NCBI GenBank assembly: GCA_965363675.1
Contig: CBDTTW010000068.1
Span: 1 to 14,944 of the forward strand
Source: CBDTTW01 sp965363675
GTDB taxonomy: Bacteria > Bacteroidota > Rhodothermia > Rhodothermales > DASSAV01
Reading direction: 5' to 3'
Length of the DNA stretch: 14,944 bases
Below the pieces are notes generated by a model. That model made no database searches. It saw only the letters and a list, made by a program, of their open reading frames with translations, and was not told the DNA's origin. Shown piece after piece: positions 13,613-14,944 of this stretch; position 1 is the first letter of the stretch, and the number at the start of each line of letters is the position of its first letter. The translations under genes were made by a program, and so were the position numbers.

Positions 13613-14458
13613 ATGGATACCATCGAACTGTGCTTTTACCTCCCCGACGATTGGCATGAGCTGCTCATCGCCGAGCTGTCCGATCTGGATTTCGACGCCT
13701 TCCTCCAGGAGGACGGCGCGCTCAAGGCGTACACGCCGGCGGCGCGCTGGGACGGCCCGAAGCGCGAGGCCGTAGCGCTCTGGCTGCACGCGCGCGGCCT
13801 GGATGCCGGCTTCGAGGAAAACGTCGTCGAGGCGACCAACTGGAACCGGCAGTGGGAGGAGACCATCCAGCCGATGCCCGTCGGGCGGTTTCTCATCCGT
13901 CCGACCTGGGCGCTCACGCCGCCGGAATACGCCGACCGCCTCTTGCTGGAAATCGACCCGAAGATGAGCTTCGGGACGGGCTACCACCCGAGCACCCGCC
14001 TGGCGCTGGGGTTCCTGGAGCGCCTCGTCGCGCCGGGCATGCGCGTGCTCGATGCCGGCGCGGGCACCGGCATCCTCGGCATCGCGGCGCTGAAGCTGGG
14101 GGCGGCCTCGGCCGTCGGCTTCGACATCGACCCGTGGGCGCAAGAGAACGCGGTAGAGAACATGTACCTCAACCACGTCGAGGACCGCTTCGAGATGCGC
14201 GCCGGAGCCCTGGAGACCGTCGAGGAGGAGGGCTTCGACCTGATTCTCGCCAACATCAACCGCAACGTGCTCCTGGCGTACCTGCCGGCGTTCGCGCGGA
14301 AGCTGGCCGCCGGCGGAGCCGTCGTGCTGGCCGGGCTGCTCACGTCGGACCGCGCGCAGATGCTGGAGGCTGCGCGCCGGGCGGGCCTTGGGCTTGCCGA
14401 CGAGGCCGACGAAGGCGACTGGTGGAGCTGCGTGCTGCGCCCCGCCGCGCACGCCTGA
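13613..14458 (+). CDS. prmA: Ribosomal protein L11 methyltransferase
   Basis: 281-residue cytoplasmic SAM-dependent methyltransferase that trimethylates ribosomal protein L11. The N-terminal substrate-recognition domain ends with NWNRQWEETIQPMPVG (76-91) and FLIRPTW (93-99). The linker EIDPKMSFGTGYHPSTRL (113-130) is diagnostic. Motif I is VLDAGAGTGILGIAALKLGA (145-164), GFDIDPWAQENA follows (169-180), and LANINRNVL (212-220) is the catalytic NxN-type motif of PrmA. The length is normal. ATG 13613 is followed at once by a family-like N-terminus; no in-frame start further upstream is convincing. The Ppx/GppA gene starts 11 bases after its stop, so the two are probably co-transcribed. No odd residues seen. 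Confidence 0.95.
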   Translation: MDTIELCFYLPDDWHELLIAELSDLDFDAFLQEDGALKAYTPAARWDGPKREAVALWLHARGLDAGFEENVVEATNWNRQWEETIQPMPVGRFLIRPTWALTPPEYADRLLLEIDPKMSFGTGYHPSTRLALGFLERLVAPGMRVLDAGAGTGILGIAALKLGAASAVGFDIDPWAQENAVENMYLNHVEDRFEMRAGALETVEEEGFDLILANINRNVLLAYLPAFARKLAAGGAVVLAGLLTSDRAQMLEAARRAGLGLADEADEGDWWSCVLRPAAHA

Positions 14459-14469
14459 GGAACGACGCC

Positions 14470-14944
14470 ATGCGCATCGCCGCCATCGACGTAGGCACCA
14501 ACACTTCCCATCTGCTCGTCGCAGAGGCGGCGCCGGGGGGCGGGCTGCGGCCCGTGGCCGACGACCAGCGCTTTGTGCGGCTGGGCGAGGGCGTCGATAA
14601 GACGCGGCGGATCACCGAGGCGGCCCTGGAGCGCCTGCGCGCCGCGCTTACGGCCCAACGCGACTTGGCGCGGGCCTGCGGCGCCGACGTGTTCACCGTC
14701 GGCGGCACCAGCGCCTCGCGCGACGCGCAGAACCGCGACGACCTCGTGGAGATGGTGCGCCGCGAAGTCGGGCTGGACTACGAAATCCTCTCGGGCGACG
14801 AGGAGGCTCTTTGGACGTTCCTGGGAGCGACCTCGGGCGCCGCCGAGGCTCCGGATGAGGAGCGCATCGTCATCGACATCGGCGGCGGCTCCACCGAGAT
14901 CATCGCCGGGCGGGCGGCGCCGACGCCGGCGCTGCGCTACCGCC
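14470..14944 (+). CDS. Exopolyphosphatase / guanosine pentaphosphate phosphatase family protein (3' truncated)
   Basis: The first 158 codons of a Ppx/GppA phosphatase, cut by the window end. These ASKHA-fold enzymes hydrolyse polyphosphate or convert pppGpp to ppGpp. The phosphate 1 loop AAIDVGTNTSHLLVAE is at residues 4-19, the TVGGTSASRDAQN segment at about 95-107 matches the family, LSGDEEA follows, and IDIGGGSTEII at about 139-149 is the second nucleotide/phosphate loop. ATG 14470 begins right at the conserved start of the fold. It is closely linked to prmA (11-base gap). With only the first domain visible, Ppx cannot be told from GppA, so no symbol is given. Confidence 0.92.
   Translation, partial: MRIAAIDVGTNTSHLLVAEAAPGGGLRPVADDQRFVRLGEGVDKTRRITEAALERLRAALTAQRDLARACGADVFTVGGTSASRDAQNRDDLVEMVRREVGLDYEILSGDEEALWTFLGATSGAAEAPDEERIVIDIGGGSTEIIAGRAAPTPALRYR

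Noticed and set aside
1..14944. tRNA, rRNA, CRISPR, IS ends or phage genes
   Set aside because: No cloverleaf, repeat-spacer array, transposase or terminal inverted repeats were noticed on either strand by eye.

Overview
The window is a high-GC stretch from a Gram-negative bacterium, most likely a Bacteroidota relative of the Rhodothermia type. The reasons are an outer-membrane TonB-dependent receptor, a DUF1460 lipoprotein, menaquinone-type methylation (UbiE/MenG), a lack of Shine-Dalgarno sequences before most starts, and one perfect match to the Bacteroidota promoter pattern (TTTG, 19 bp, TAnnTTTG). Gene density is high, there is no sign of phage, IS, CRISPR or tRNA genes, and no gene-free stretch exceeds 300 bases. 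The longest is the 275-base divergent promoter region at 11427-11701.

Left part (1-4400), envelope and metals: a 5'-truncated TonB-dependent receptor resembling the zinc receptor ZnuD; an exported M23 metallopeptidase; a small disordered acidic protein; then a tight two-gene unit of a MerC-family membrane protein and a 112-residue protein. That last protein joins a NikR-like ribbon-helix-helix N-terminus to a four-cysteine zinc-binding-like C-terminus. A perfect 10-bp inverted repeat with a T-tract lies 13 bases before the MerC start. Receptor, MerC protein and Cys-rich regulator suggest a metal-handling neighbourhood, but this is inference.

Middle part (4397-8303), mostly housekeeping: on the minus strand aat, a DUF1460 lipoprotein and ubiE/menG, the last two overlapping by ATGA. 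On the plus strand, divergent from aat, a biotin carboxyl carrier protein is followed 4 bases later by an extended SDR (epimerase/reductase).

Right part (8286-14944): a complete minus-strand partner-switching module, made of a multi-pass membrane GAF-SpoIIE phosphatase (RsbU-like), a STAS antagonist (RsbV-like) and an HATPase kinase (RsbW-like), with no sigma factor visible beside it. Divergent from it is an unrecognised 607-residue exported or membrane-anchored protein built from four copies of a roughly 100-residue module. Then come prmA (ribosomal protein L11 methyltransferase) and the 5' part of a Ppx/GppA phosphatase cut by the window end.

The least familiar items are the four-repeat protein (11702-13525) and the MerC/RHH-zinc-finger pair with its palindrome (3550-4400). 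Everything else belongs to well-known families. All assignments come from reading motifs; no database search was run.
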